A DNA stretch of 64,000 bases from positions 1,364,001 to 1,428,000 of the forward strand of contig NZ_FNKY01000001.1 of the NCBI RefSeq assembly GCF_900103165.1, written 5' to 3'. Below the pieces are notes generated by a model. That model was given only the letters and a program-made list of their open reading frames with translations, did not search any database and was not told where the DNA came from. This document shows positions 47,824 through 57,577 of the stretch, piece by piece; within the stretch, counting starts at the first letter, position 1, and each line of letters begins with the position of its first letter. The translations under genes were made by a program, and so were the position numbers. The stretch is from Nitrosospira multiformis. GTDB lineage: Bacteria; Pseudomonadota; Gammaproteobacteria; Burkholderiales; Nitrosomonadaceae.

Positions 47824-48729
47824 ATGACCTCAGATCACGGCTCATCGCGGACGTCGACGGTGGATAGCTCTCCGTTGCTGGTAAAGGCACTTGAAAAAAG
47901 CCTGGAAGTGAAGGATAAGGTGGAGAAGTGTGCTAATGAGCTTTCTACCGTTAACGAAACGATAAAGAAGGAGATGGCGGCTGGTATTACATTGCATCAG
48001 GCGGAAAAAGCGCTTGCACAAAGCGAGAGCGTGGAAGATAGGGTGCATGAGTGCGCAGGTGAGCTGAATGAAGTCAATAATGTTCTGGCACAGGAAATTG
48101 ATGACCGCAATAAGCTCAATCGAGAATTGATCGAAACGCTGCAAGAGCTGTCCACTACACAAAATGTTTTATCCGATTCACAGAATGTGCTGGCGATTGC
48201 GCATGAGGTGGTGGAGGAGGCAAAACAACGTACATTGCGCGATTTTGCTACAGGAATTCCCAATCGTGAGCTATTCAACGATCGCCTCGACCAGGCGATT
48301 GCCCTTGCCAGGCGGTGCGACTGGATATTGGCAGTGATGTTTATTGATCTGGATGGTTTTAAGCAAATTAACGATACGCATGGTCATGCCATCGGTGACA
48401 GGGTCTTACAGGTTGTGGCACAGCGATTGTACGAACAGGTTCGTAGTGAAGATACCGTCTGTCGTTATGGCGGTGATGAGTTTCTTTATCTATTGGTCAA
48501 CCCTCGGAGTATCGCAAATATTCAAAGGGTTGCACATAACGTGTTCGATCGAATTTCGCAAGCTTTGTTTATCGATGATCTGACGCTGACCGTTGCACCC
48601 AGCATCGGTGTTGCGGTGTATCCTGGTGATGCAAGTACGGGCCAGGAACTGGTGGCGAATGCCGATGCCGCCATGTATCGGGCGAAAGAGAAAAAAGCCG
48701 GTTGTATCTTTTTCGCTTCGATTCCTTAA
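47824..48729 (+). CDS. diguanylate cyclase with N-terminal coiled coil
   Basis: A 301-residue protein. Residues about 20-135 are heptad-rich coiled coil with two related segments (VKDKVEKCANELSTVNETIK and VEDRVHECAGELNEVNNVLA), likely an internal duplication. The GGDEF domain follows: DLDGFKQINDTHGHAIGD and the intact active site YGGDEF. The RxxD inhibitory site is not obvious before GGDEF. It should make cyclic di-GMP. No membrane helix or receiver domain is visible. The start at 47824 has no ribosome site and lies 4 nt after a TATAAT sequence. Confidence 0.92.
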   Translation: MTSDHGSSRTSTVDSSPLLVKALEKSLEVKDKVEKCANELSTVNETIKKEMAAGITLHQAEKALAQSESVEDRVHECAGELNEVNNVLAQEIDDRNKLNRELIETLQELSTTQNVLSDSQNVLAIAHEVVEEAKQRTLRDFATGIPNRELFNDRLDQAIALARRCDWILAVMFIDLDGFKQINDTHGHAIGDRVLQVVAQRLYEQVRSEDTVCRYGGDEFLYLLVNPRSIANIQRVAHNVFDRISQALFIDDLTLTVAPSIGVAVYPGDASTGQELVANADAAMYRAKEKKAGCIFFASIP

Positions 48730-48789
48730 GTCCAGCTGGCTGCTGACGCCACAAGAGTGCGTCAGGCCTTATTATGAGGAACCTGTACT

Positions 48790-49692
48790 GTGGAAAATAT
48801 TCAACGCATTGTCGTCGCCACGGATTTTTCTTCCCGGGCCGATCAGGCGGTGCGCCGCGCCGCGAAGCTGGCAGCCGGACACAAGGCAGTATTGTATTTA
48901 CTGCACGTTCTTCCGTCGTTTCCGCTTGAAGCCTTCAAGCATTTAATGACGGACACTCCACTGGAAACGGAACAGAGACTCTACAATCAAGCCAAGGTAA
49001 TACTGCAAAAGAAGGCTGAAACACTTGCCAGCGAGGGATTGGACGTCAAGCATCACGTTGCGATCGGGAGAGCCCATATTGAGATCAATCACTACGCTGA
49101 ATCCCACCAGGCCGATCTGGTCGTGATCGGCGATCAGGGCGAAAGTTTTCTTAAGGAATTCTTTTTGGGTACTACCGCATCAAAAACTCTCGGGAAGGGT
49201 CATCATCCGTTGCTGATCGTAAAACAGGAGGCCGGGGATCCGTATCATCGCGTACTGGTGCCGGTGGACTTCTCGTACCCTTCACGGCTGGCGCTACAGA
49301 TGGCGCTGAAAGTTATCCCCGCCGGAATAGCACCGATAGAGGTTTCAATTCACGTGCTGCATGCGGTTGAGACCCCGCTTGAACGGAAAATGCAGCAAAG
49401 TGGTTTAGAAGCGGAAACGATTGCGCTCTATCGCACCGATGTTCTTTACCGTGATCGTTGTGCCATGGAGAATATTATTGTCGACTGCGCATCTGGCGAT
49501 ACCCGGGTGACTTCCATTGTCGAGTACGGTTCTCCGCCTGACGTGATTCGGGACAAGGCACGATCTCTCGGTATCGATCTGATTGTCATTGGCAAGCGCG
49601 GAGAAACGGAGCTGGACGAAGCGCTATTCGGGTCCGTTACCAAGCATGTTCTCTACGAAACGCCATGCGACGTACTGGTGGTCAGCCCGTAA
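48790..49692 (+). CDS. tandem universal stress protein (two UspA domains)
   Basis: A 300-residue protein with two Usp domains. The first begins IQRIVVATDFSSRADQAVRR and has VVIGDQGESFLKEFFLGTTA; the second begins YHRVLVPVDFSYPSRLALQM and ends LIVIGKRGETELDEALFGSV. The second keeps a G-x2-G-x9-G-(S/T)-like nucleotide site, less clear in the first. The start is GTG with GAGGA upstream. It lies 60 nt after the diguanylate cyclase gene and may be co-transcribed. Confidence 0.9.
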   Translation: MENIQRIVVATDFSSRADQAVRRAAKLAAGHKAVLYLLHVLPSFPLEAFKHLMTDTPLETEQRLYNQAKVILQKKAETLASEGLDVKHHVAIGRAHIEINHYAESHQADLVVIGDQGESFLKEFFLGTTASKTLGKGHHPLLIVKQEAGDPYHRVLVPVDFSYPSRLALQMALKVIPAGIAPIEVSIHVLHAVETPLERKMQQSGLEAETIALYRTDVLYRDRCAMENIIVDCASGDTRVTSIVEYGSPPDVIRDKARSLGIDLIVIGKRGETELDEALFGSVTKHVLYETPCDVLVVSP

Positions 49693-49790
49693 GACAAGCA
49701 CGGGTAAACGCATGCGCAATTTCTTGTGACTACGGAACCTTTGAATGAGTCTCCGAGTTTGCCGGCAACACGCTCTTGTTCAGAGGTCTC

Positions 49791-49997
49791 TTAGCCCCCA
49801 TTAGGGGTTGTTGGGGGCTTGGTCTTGCGCAGGTTGGGCACCCCCATCAGTGATGCAGCATCACGTTCGTCCACGGGCAACTGCATTCCAGCGTACGCGA
49901 AGCGGTAACGCCGGCCGGTTATTGGGCCAAATGCGGTGAGGCCTGTCTTCCCGACATACTCAAAATATTGCGCGCTTGGTGTTTGGGGCGTGTGCAT
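49791..49997 (-). CDS. 68-residue protein of the 50-kb cassette (FEYVGKTGLT-type)
   Basis: MHTPQTPSAQYFEYVGKTGL then TAFGPITGRRYRFAYAG and LPVDERDAASLMGVPNLRK. The core F-E-Y-V-G-K-T-G-L-T-x-x-G-P-x-T-G-x-x-Y-R-F is a pattern I associate with small proteins near phage or virion-like genes, but no function is known to me. Start ATG 49997; a GGGGAG lies 16 nt upstream. The frame continues upstream into the DUF1360 gene, which is a shadow. It ends in a hairpin. Confidence 0.6.
   Translation of the reverse strand: MHTPQTPSAQYFEYVGKTGLTAFGPITGRRYRFAYAGMQLPVDERDAASLMGVPNLRKTKPPTTPNGG
49793..49819 (-). terminator. hairpin overlapping the stop of the 68-residue gene
   Basis: AGCCCCCA and TGGGGGCT form 8-bp arms around 11 nt. 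No T tract follows on the minus strand, so a rho-independent terminator is only possible. Confidence 0.4.
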
Positions 49998-50046
49998 GAT
50001 ACGTGAGGGAATACTCCCCTCTGTTCTCTTGATCTGTGGCGCAGAC

Positions 50047-50391
50047 CTATTTCTTCCGCAACATCCCATCGTCGTCCTCCGGGTCCTCGGTGTAGGTCGC
50101 AAACGGGACTTCATTGGACCTGGTTGTCGCTCGCTCCAGAAGAATGGCGGCACCGGAAAGTGCAAACCACAGTAATACCCATTCCTTCCAGTCTTCGCCA
50201 ATCAGCCAGGCCACTGGCGCCGCGACCCACAGACTCAAACAGTAAAAACAATCGAACAGTTCAGCGAAGAATCCATTATTCGCTCGCCGCCGAAATTCGG
50301 CTAGCGACTGCCAAGGGCCATCCTCAGCGGCGAGCAGGTGCGTAATTCTCCAGACCGCCAGTATCCCGACAATCAACCAGTAGAAACGCAC
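50047..50391 (-). CDS. DUF1360 membrane protein
   Basis: A 114-residue protein with three hydrophobic segments: FYWLIVGILAVWRITHLLA, FYCLSLWVAAPVAWLIG and WVLLWFALSGAAILLER. The motif FDCFYCLSLWVA (C-x-x-C-x-S-x-W) and WRITHLLAAEDGPW are the DUF1360 signature. DUF1360 occurs in spore-coat and phage-related contexts; its function is unknown. The start is GTG 50391, one nucleotide after the stop of the 721-residue gene (TGAgGTG), so translation is probably coupled. Confidence 0.8.
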   Translation of the reverse strand: MRFYWLIVGILAVWRITHLLAAEDGPWQSLAEFRRRANNGFFAELFDCFYCLSLWVAAPVAWLIGEDWKEWVLLWFALSGAAILLERATTRSNEVPFATYTEDPEDDDGMLRKK

Positions 50392-50392
50392 C

Positions 50393-52558
50393 TCACTGCT
50401 GGATGCCAAGCAAGTACTGTACCGGTCCGAACGAATCTTCAGCCGAATTGTACCCGTTGGTTCGGCGCATCGTTGCGCCAACATTTACGGAGAACGTGCA
50501 GAATGGCTGGTCCGGTGAAAGCCAATTGCCGCTGTCCGGAATGATATATGCCGTTACATAATCGGCAGCATCAGCCAGCGGCTCGTCTGGTGGTCGCGTT
50601 CCGAACAATTGACCGCAATTGACAGCGCTTCCGTGAGTGTAAGTGCCAGAGAGGGCGCCACTTGTCTCACCTGCCGGTCCCGTTGTGCTCTTGATGGGGA
50701 ATCCGCCAATGTTGCCTTTACGCACAGTCAGGCTGTAAGAGCCAAGGAATCCCCGGTTCTGAACCGCCTTGAAGAGTACGGTGAGCTTTGCGGGATCGGG
50801 TTCACCAGTGAGGCTGAACAACGCACAGTCTCCTCCCGTTTGCGCTCCCATCTGTACGGAAGGCAGATCAAGGTCGGGTATCGTATTATCAATATACATC
50901 GTAACTGTATCGGTGGCGCCCACGACAAAATTTCCCGCGGCATCGTATCCCTGTATCTGGAACTGGACGGTACCGGGAGAGGGTGCGTAGGCTGGCGAGC
51001 CGCCGGCAGTGTTGATTACCGCCTTTAGAAACCAGTCTGAGGCTGCCCAAGCCAGGTTCTGTTCAATGTTGTCATAGGCTTTTGCCGCGATCATGCCCCC
51101 ACCATTCACGACCTCGAGATTGCGATCGAATGGCCCGATTTGTTGTGGCTGCAGAAAACCAATTTTCTGCAGGAACATACCCTCCTGATAGAACTCCCAT
51201 GCGCCGAATCCCATCCCCACCTTACGCCGGTGGCGAATCGTGTACTGCGTGACCGCTGTTCCACTGCCGATGAAGCAGCCGAAGAGACGAACCTTGCCAG
51301 CCCATGCGGCACAGCGGGCTTGTGGCACGTCAGATAGTGACATGTCGGTGCAGGTGATGCGTCCATCGCCATCGAAAACCGTATCCGAGATTCCCAGGCG
51401 GATGGCGCCCAAGGACTGGATATTGCGGCCTCCCTGGCATCCCATTCGTGCCGGCTTTGGGAAGCAAAGGTCGACGCGTTTAAATACCGGCACATTCCAG
51501 TAGGGTGCGCTTTCGAAGGCAACACCCCCGGGCGCCATGGCATCCAGGACTTTTGCAATGAGATCCGGCATTGACTGCACGACTTCGTCTTCACCGGTGC
51601 CGACATCAATGCTGCTTTCTTCAATGAACTCGGCGATTGATCGCGAGAAGCGAAAAACATAGTTGCCATTCCGATCTGTAACGGTCTGACCGAGATTCTC
51701 TCTATTGCCGGTGCCAGAGTATGCGCCCCCGCCCAGTTCGGTACCCGTACGGTCGTACTCTTCAAAGCTGATGGGAAATCCAGCGAGCGTTTGAGTGGTG
51801 CAAATCGGAATGACTCTGTCGAGTATGGAACCGATAGCGACACGATCGATTGCGAGGGTAGCGCCTGCCGTGACATCCGTAATAGCCGCTGTCCGTACAC
51901 GGAATGGCTGCCTCGCCGCTTCCGTGGGTCTGGCGCGCGCGCGGTTCGCGTTTTCACCGGGCAGGCGTATGACCTGTACTCGCCTTGGCGGAATCAACCT
52001 GTTTTCGTCCAGCGGAATCATCATTGGAACGAATGGCGGCGGATCGGGCTGTGGAATCGGTTTGACCCGTACCCGCTCGGGATACAGAGTCTCGATTGCC
52101 TTGCGTATTGGCGGGTAGGTCAGTGCGCGACCTAGAGCGGCCCAGGAGTCGATGATGAGCCAGTCGCGCCTGCATGGGAAGAAGCAAAGTCCGCTGTAGG
52201 ATGTTGCGCTGCCGTAGACGACAAAGTCGGTTGCGGTAATGGGAGTGGAGCACGTGAGGATCAGGTCATTGAAGTCCTCATCGCCACCCGCATCGTTGCT
52301 TTCGATATCGAACTGATATTGTCCGCCGGAGGCCGTCGGGAACTTGATCTGGTCCGCTGAATCGATGAATCCCCCTCCAGGATTATTTTGAATCTGGATG
52401 TGCCAATTGTCTCCAGTAACGAGAACAGCGGGTGTGATCACGTCACCAGCATAGGTACCATTTCCGGAATCTGCCCCGGCAATAACGAAGCGTTGTGCAA
52501 ATGCGGCGTTCTTCGATTTGACCGATACGGTCCACGCACCCTGCATAGGTATAGCCAT
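50393..52558 (-). CDS. 721-residue protein of unknown function with a Ca-binding-like N-terminal domain
   Basis: No signal peptide. Residues 1-105 look like a beta-sandwich ending in SNDAGGDEDFNDLIL, an acidic loop like the DFNDL motif of DUF4114-type calcium-binding domains. A Pro-rich linker (about 160-200) follows, then a segment rich in Cys and aromatic residues, and beta-rich repeats with VTMYIDNTIPDLDLP near 570. The shape suggests a structural, appendage-like or particle-associated protein more than an enzyme. It is the first gene of a three-gene minus-strand cassette with the DUF1360 protein and the 68-residue protein. I do not recognise the family. Confidence 0.75.
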   Translation of the reverse strand: MAIPMQGAWTVSVKSKNAAFAQRFVIAGADSGNGTYAGDVITPAVLVTGDNWHIQIQNNPGGGFIDSADQIKFPTASGGQYQFDIESNDAGGDEDFNDLILTCSTPITATDFVVYGSATSYSGLCFFPCRRDWLIIDSWAALGRALTYPPIRKAIETLYPERVRVKPIPQPDPPPFVPMMIPLDENRLIPPRRVQVIRLPGENANRARARPTEAARQPFRVRTAAITDVTAGATLAIDRVAIGSILDRVIPICTTQTLAGFPISFEEYDRTGTELGGGAYSGTGNRENLGQTVTDRNGNYVFRFSRSIAEFIEESSIDVGTGEDEVVQSMPDLIAKVLDAMAPGGVAFESAPYWNVPVFKRVDLCFPKPARMGCQGGRNIQSLGAIRLGISDTVFDGDGRITCTDMSLSDVPQARCAAWAGKVRLFGCFIGSGTAVTQYTIRHRRKVGMGFGAWEFYQEGMFLQKIGFLQPQQIGPFDRNLEVVNGGGMIAAKAYDNIEQNLAWAASDWFLKAVINTAGGSPAYAPSPGTVQFQIQGYDAAGNFVVGATDTVTMYIDNTIPDLDLPSVQMGAQTGGDCALFSLTGEPDPAKLTVLFKAVQNRGFLGSYSLTVRKGNIGGFPIKSTTGPAGETSGALSGTYTHGSAVNCGQLFGTRPPDEPLADAADYVTAYIIPDSGNWLSPDQPFCTFSVNVGATMRRTNGYNSAEDSFGPVQYLLGIQQ

Positions 52559-52674
52559 GATCCATCTCTCCCCGTAATTAGAAAATTTAATTCCCGCTAC
52601 GTTTTCAATCTAGACCAAGATCCGCGTATGTCAAGATGAATGACAGCTTACCCACACACCATCGATATTTTGCA

Positions 52675-53514
52675 TTAGTAAATTTTGCGTTCTAGTTTCA
52701 CCTCATGCAGCACAGCCGTTGCCAGCTCCTCAATGGATTTGTTGGTTGCATCAAGGTAGGGAATTCCTTCCTGGCGCATTAGCGCTTCAGCTTCCCGCAC
52801 TTCATATTCGCAATTCTTGAGAGACGCGTACTCGCTGCCCGGTTTGCGTTCATTGCGTATCTGGTGTAGCCGTACGGGATCGGTGGTAAAGCCAAACAGC
52901 TTATCACGCAGATTCCTGAGCTCTGCCGGTAGCTGCCGGTAGCGAAAATCCTCGGGAGTAAGGGGATAATTGGCGGCACAGATACCATATTGCAATGCAA
53001 GATAAAGACAGGTAGGGGTCTTTCCGCTGCGGGAGACCCCTATCAGAATAATGCCGGCCTGCTGCCAATTTCTATGTGAAATGCCATCGTCGTGTTCCAG
53101 GGTATACCTTATCGCTTCGATACGGTGGCCGTAATCCATACCGTCCTCCACCCGATGGGAATGCCCCATGGTATGCGACGAACGTATGCCCAGCTCGGTT
53201 TCCAGCGGACTAATGAAAATATTAAAGCAATCTAGGTGGAGGGCGTTGGCGGAGTCGAGAATGGCTCGAATCTCGGGATTCACAAACGTACTGAATATCA
53301 GGGGTCGCATACCGTCCAGGACGGCGCAATCATTGATCTGCGCCACAATGGTTTCAGCTTTTTCTGTAGTATCCAGGTAGGGCAGGGTGATTTCAGTAAA
53401 AGACAGGTTTTCAAATTGCCTTAACAGGCTGTGCCCCAGCATCTCGATGGTGATGCCGGTACGGTCGGAGAGGAAGAATGCGCTGCGCCGGGGTGGCCTC
53501 GCTATAGTTGACAT
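52675..53514 (-). CDS. ppsR: PEP synthase regulatory protein (kinase/pyrophosphorylase)
   Basis: A 279-residue DUF299 protein. The P-loop [10 protein letters not shown] is near residue 155. [19 protein letters not shown] at the start and [19 protein letters not shown] are family features. It inactivates PpsA by ADP-dependent phosphorylation of a Thr near the catalytic His and reverses this with phosphate. ATG 53514 gives [17 protein letters not shown]; the frame is open upstream. It is divergent from ppsA with about 108 bp between starts. Confidence 0.95.
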   Translation of the reverse strand: MSTIARPPRRSAFFLSDRTGITIEMLGHSLLRQFENLSFTEITLPYLDTTEKAETIVAQINDCAVLDGMRPLIFSTFVNPEIRAILDSANALHLDCFNIFISPLETELGIRSSHTMGHSHRVEDGMDYGHRIEAIRYTLEHDDGISHRNWQQAGIILIGVSRSGKTPTCLYLALQYGICAANYPLTPEDFRYRQLPAELRNLRDKLFGFTTDPVRLHQIRNERKPGSEYASLKNCEYEVREAEALMRQEGIPYLDATNKSIEELATAVLHEVKLERKIY

Positions 53515-53622
53515 TTGTTGTAATGCGCCAATAATGTAACTGTGATCAAAATATCGCGTTTTGACATGTAACACAATCCAGCCGGGCACGATGCTGCCGC
53601 AAATGTGCGAACGGGGGTGGAA

Positions 53623-56034
53623 ATGAACGATTCACGATATGTAGTCTGGTTCGACGAACTACGCCTCACCGATGTGAGCAGCGTTGGTGGCAAGAATGCC
53701 TCGCTGGGGGAGATGATCAACCAATTGTCTCGTGCGGGAGTTCGGGTTCCCACCGGTTTTGCCACGACAGCGGGTGCTTATCGCGATTTTCTTGCTCACC
53801 GCGGTCTCGCGCAGCGTATCGAAAATGCCCTTGCAACCCTGGACACCGGAGATGTCGAGGCGTTGGTGACGGCCGGTGCGCAAATTCGTGCATGGATAGT
53901 GGAGACGCCATTACCGGCGCGGCTGGAGCAGGAAATATCCATTGCCTACGAGAAAATGTTGCGGGAAGCGGAGACCCACGACATCTCCGTGGCGGTGCGT
54001 TCCTCTGCAACCGCCGAAGATTTGGCCGATGCCTCCTTCGCGGGACAGCAGGAAACTTTTCTCAATATACAAGGACTGGATAAATTACTGCAAGCGGTCA
54101 AAAACGTATTCGCTTCGCTCTACAATGATCGTGCCATTTCCTATCGCGTCCACCACGGATTTGCCCATTCCGAAGTAGCACTATCCGCCGGCGTGCAACG
54201 GATGGTGCGCAGCGACATCGGCGCTTCCGGCGTAATGTTTACACTGGACACCGAATCGGGTTTTGACCAGGTAGTACTTATTACAGCTGCCTATGGTCTA
54301 GGCGAAACCGTAGTGCAGGGTGCGGTTAATCCCGACGAATTCTATGTTTACAAGCCTGCGCTGGAGCAGGGAAAACCCGCGATCCTGCGGCGGAATCTCG
54401 GTTCCAAACTCATTAAGATGCAATTTGCCGCAAGTCACGAAACCGGCAGTCCGGTGGAAACACTGGATGTGGATGAAGCAGAGCGCAGGCGGTTTTCCAT
54501 CACCGATACGGATGTGGAGGAGTTGGCGCGCCACGCACTCGTCATTGAGCGGCATTATCAAAGACCGATGGATATCGAATGGGGCAAGGACGGCATCGAC
54601 GGTAAGCTCTATATCCTGCAAGCGCGGCCCGAGACGGTGCAGGCCCGGGCAGGCGGGGAGATATTGCGGCGCTATCGCTTGAAAGGCAAATCGGAAGTAT
54701 TGATATCGGGGCGTGCAATTGGTCAGAAAATAGGCATCGGGCCAGTGCGTCTGATCTTGAATGCCAGAGAAATGTCGCGGGTGCAAACCGGCGACGTATT
54801 AGTAACCGATATGACCGATCCCGACTGGGAGCCGGTAATGAAACGCGCCGCCGCCATCGTCACCAATCGCGGCGGCCGCACTTGCCATGCCGCAATCGTT
54901 GCGCGTGAACTGGGTATTCCGGCAGTGGTGGGCTGTGGTGACGCGACCAGCGTATTGTCTGAGAATCAAATGGTTACAGTATCCTGCACGGAAGGCGATA
55001 CCGGCAATATTTACCGCGGTGTGCTGGAAACCGAAGTGATTGATCTCGCGCTGGAGCAGATGCCAAAGCCTCCAGTCAAGATTACCATGAATGTGGGTAA
55101 CCCGGAGCTGGCGTTCGATTTTCAGCGCATACCCAACGATGGCGTAGGGCTGGCGCGATTGGAGTTCATCATCGCCCGCATGATCGGAGTACATCCCAGA
55201 GCGGTACTGGATTATCCCGATGTCCCGCCGGATTTGAAAAAGGAAGTGGAAAACCAGTGCGCGGGTTATCGTGATCCGGTCAGTTTCTACGTGGAGAAGC
55301 TGACCGAGGGTATCGCTACGCTGGGTGCCGCATTTTTTCCCAAACCGGTGATCGTGCGCTTGTCGGATTTCAAGTCCAATGAGTACTCCAGTCTCATTGG
55401 CGGGCAGCAATATGAACCCAAAGAGGAAAACCCGATGCTGGGCTTTCGCGGCGCTTCGCGTTATATAGCGGAAAATTTCCGTGACTGCTTTGAACTGGAA
55501 TGCCGGGCATTGAAAGAAGTGCGCGACAAAATGGGGCTTACCAATGTGGAAGTCATGATCCCGTTTGTGCGAACGGTGACCGAGGCCAGACGCGTGGTCG
55601 AGTTGCTGGCGGCAAATGGCCTGAAACGGGGCGAGAACGGGCTACGCCTGATCATGATGTGCGAGATTCCGTCCAATGCGCTGCTGGCGAATCAATTCCT
55701 GGAGTACTTCGATGGTTTTTCCATCGGATCCAACGATCTTACCCAACTGACTCTGGGGTTGGATCGCGATTCCAGCCTGGTGGCCGAATCCTTCGACGAA
55801 CGCGACCCGGCGGTGAAAACCTTGTTGCGTCTGGCCATACAGGCGTGCCTTAAAGCGGGTAAGTACATCGGGATTTGTGGTCAGGGGCCATCCGATCACC
55901 CTGATCTGGCACAATGGCTTATGAAGGAAGGTATTGAGAGCCTCTCACTTAATCCTGATACAGTGGTGGAAACTTGGCTGTATTTGGCGGAAGAAGCAAA
56001 AAAATCGGTATTGCCTCAGAGCGAAGCCGTGTAA
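53623..56034 (+). CDS. ppsA: phosphoenolpyruvate synthase
   Basis: An 803-residue enzyme converting pyruvate, ATP and water to PEP, AMP and phosphate. The N-terminal ATP-grasp domain starts [20 protein letters not shown]; the swivelling domain has the phosphorylated His in [17 protein letters not shown], with the regulatory Thr just before; the PEP/pyruvate domain contains [16 protein letters not shown] and the catalytic Cys in [12 protein letters not shown] 53623 follows GGGGGTGGAA. It is paired with its regulator PpsR. In an autotroph it would serve gluconeogenic flux. Confidence 0.97.
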   Translation: MNDSRYVVWFDELRLTDVSSVGGKNASLGEMINQLSRAGVRVPTGFATTAGAYRDFLAHRGLAQRIENALATLDTGDVEALVTAGAQIRAWIVETPLPARLEQEISIAYEKMLREAETHDISVAVRSSATAEDLADASFAGQQETFLNIQGLDKLLQAVKNVFASLYNDRAISYRVHHGFAHSEVALSAGVQRMVRSDIGASGVMFTLDTESGFDQVVLITAAYGLGETVVQGAVNPDEFYVYKPALEQGKPAILRRNLGSKLIKMQFAASHETGSPVETLDVDEAERRRFSITDTDVEELARHALVIERHYQRPMDIEWGKDGIDGKLYILQARPETVQARAGGEILRRYRLKGKSEVLISGRAIGQKIGIGPVRLILNAREMSRVQTGDVLVTDMTDPDWEPVMKRAAAIVTNRGGRTCHAAIVARELGIPAVVGCGDATSVLSENQMVTVSCTEGDTGNIYRGVLETEVIDLALEQMPKPPVKITMNVGNPELAFDFQRIPNDGVGLARLEFIIARMIGVHPRAVLDYPDVPPDLKKEVENQCAGYRDPVSFYVEKLTEGIATLGAAFFPKPVIVRLSDFKSNEYSSLIGGQQYEPKEENPMLGFRGASRYIAENFRDCFELECRALKEVRDKMGLTNVEVMIPFVRTVTEARRVVELLAANGLKRGENGLRLIMMCEIPSNALLANQFLEYFDGFSIGSNDLTQLTLGLDRDSSLVAESFDERDPAVKTLLRLAIQACLKAGKYIGICGQGPSDHPDLAQWLMKEGIESLSLNPDTVVETWLYLAEEAKKSVLPQSEAV

Positions 56035-56063
56035 CTCCCAGATCACGTCTATTGAGGACCACC

Positions 56064-56678
56064 ATGGCAAGAAACAGCACCCCGCGTCATATTGGTTTCA
56101 TTCCTGACGGAAATCGCCGTTGGGCCCTGGACCAGGGTTTGCCTAAAGAGCAGGGGTATGTTCATGGCATCGATCCGGGATTGTCATTGTACGAAATATG
56201 TAAAGAACGCGGGATCCCCGAGGCTTCTATTTATTGTTTTACGCAGGATAATACCAAGCGACCTTCCGCTCAGAAGCTTGCATTTACCGATGCATCCGTG
56301 GCATTTGCTTTTGAGATTGCGCGGCGCGGCGCGGCGCTGCTGGTCGTTGGTGATGAAACCTCGGCACAATTTCCCAAGGTCCTGGACGTGTTCAGGCAGC
56401 GCCAGGGCACCGGGATGAAGGTGAATCTCCTCATTAACTATGGCTGGGAATGGGACCTGGGTGGTCTTAAGAATGGGAGCCTGCGTTCAAACGAAGTTTC
56501 ACGCCTGGATCTCATAGTGCGATGGGGAGGCGGGCGCCGCTTGAGCGGTTTTCTTCCGGTGCAATCGGTGTATGCGGATTTTTATGTTCGAGACGAATAT
56601 TGGCCGGATTTTGATCCCCAGCATTTCGAGCACGCGCTATCCTGGTTCAAGAGGCAGGACCGGTCATTTGGCGGGTGA
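56064..56678 (+). CDS. short cis-prenyltransferase (undecaprenyl diphosphate synthase family)
   Basis: A 204-residue protein. The catalytic Asp is in IGFIPDGNRRWA; the second motif is FTQDNTKRPSAQ (usual form S-x-E-N-x-x-R-P); the last is VRWGGGRRLSGFLPVQSVYADF. It is about 50 residues shorter than UppS, and the usual H-x-x-G segment after DGNRRWA reads QGYVHGIDPG. Members make linear Z-prenyl diphosphates. It may be a second enzyme making a shorter product beside a normal UppS elsewhere. ATG 56064 is preferred; the frame extends upstream into ppsA. It follows ppsA by 29 nt. Confidence 0.82.
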   Translation: MARNSTPRHIGFIPDGNRRWALDQGLPKEQGYVHGIDPGLSLYEICKERGIPEASIYCFTQDNTKRPSAQKLAFTDASVAFAFEIARRGAALLVVGDETSAQFPKVLDVFRQRQGTGMKVNLLINYGWEWDLGGLKNGSLRSNEVSRLDLIVRWGGGRRLSGFLPVQSVYADFYVRDEYWPDFDPQHFEHALSWFKRQDRSFGG

Positions 56679-56844
56679 TTCAATCGACCATTCAACGGCA
56701 CCTGCTACTCGCATCCCGAATGAAACATGCGCCATCCTGTATTGAACCCAAATTCGGCAGTTGACCGCTCATTTAATAGATCAGTATTATGATTAATAAC
56801 AATATCTCGTATTATTTCACGCTCACCTTCTGGGTGAGTTCGCT

Positions 56845-57000
56845 ACGGGGCAGATTGCACGGTTTTTACGGCGCATGGCAGTGTTGCAACTCCTTGGAAT
56901 GGAATAACCATTCCGCGTCGTTGCGCCTTGCCCTGCACCCCAAAAACCGCACACTCCGCCCCGTCCAACTGCCGGATTTAGGTTGAACTTAAATCCGGTC
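56845..57000. repeat. dispersed intergenic repeat, copy 2
   Basis: It contains CATTCCGCGTCGTTGCGCC, CCCCAAAAACCGCACACT and AACTGCCGGATTTAGG. It ends in a hairpin in which CCGGATTTA pairs with TAAATCCGG. Related to copy 1 (38.4 kb) and copy 3. Confidence 0.6.
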
Positions 57001-57004
57001 CCGT

Positions 57005-57130
57005 TGCGGGTCACACCTTCCTGCGGAAGGCACTCTCCATCCTCGCGGTGTTGCACCATTCCGTATCGTTACGCCCTTGCCCTGTGACCCCCCACAGCAG
57101 CACACAACCCATCCAACTGCTGGATTTAGG
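57005..57130. repeat. dispersed intergenic repeat, copy 3
   Basis: It contains CACACCTTCCTGCGGAAGGCA (hairpin arms CCTTCC/GGAAGG), CATTCCGTATCGTTACGCCC and AACTGCTGGATTTAGG, in the same order as copies 1 and 2. Confidence 0.6.
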
Positions 57131-57577
57131 GTGAAGATCAGTGAACAGAATGTCTTTTTTCTGATCCATTAATCGGATAATTCGCTTTTCAGCACGATTG
57201 CCTGATCACACTATTCAGGTCCGGCCACGGCACAACTTCCATGTCCCAATTTTGTTGCCGCAGCGATTCCACGAGGTGCCGTTCTTATACGTAAGATAAT
57301 GATTTTACTATGGTTAGCATCGATCGCTTTACGGCCGCATTTTTTGTCATTATCCCTAAGCACTAAATTCAAGATTTCACAAATTAATCACATCTATGTG
57401 ACATCTTCTTGACATATGGTGTGGCAGTCTGTTCATCATGAAATATACATAGAGCAAGAATTATTCTATACATTTCATAAAGCGGGGAAAGTAATTCATG
57501 AGCTCGTCCGCCCTATTAGGCTATTCTTCAGGCAACTGCCAGGTGCTTATCTCATGTTGGATTAAAGGAGAGATACT

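Larger units (their letters stand above)
56679..57577. other. 899-bp intergenic region with dispersed repeats
   Basis: The first 470 bp hold copies 2 and 3 of the 120-bp repeat. The rest is AT-rich with no recognised gene; GAGAG-type purines precede the ATG at 57578. Confidence 0.5.

Noticed and set aside
49998-50201. Upstream extension of the 68-residue gene
   Set aside because: It lies in the DUF1360 gene and is basic and patternless.
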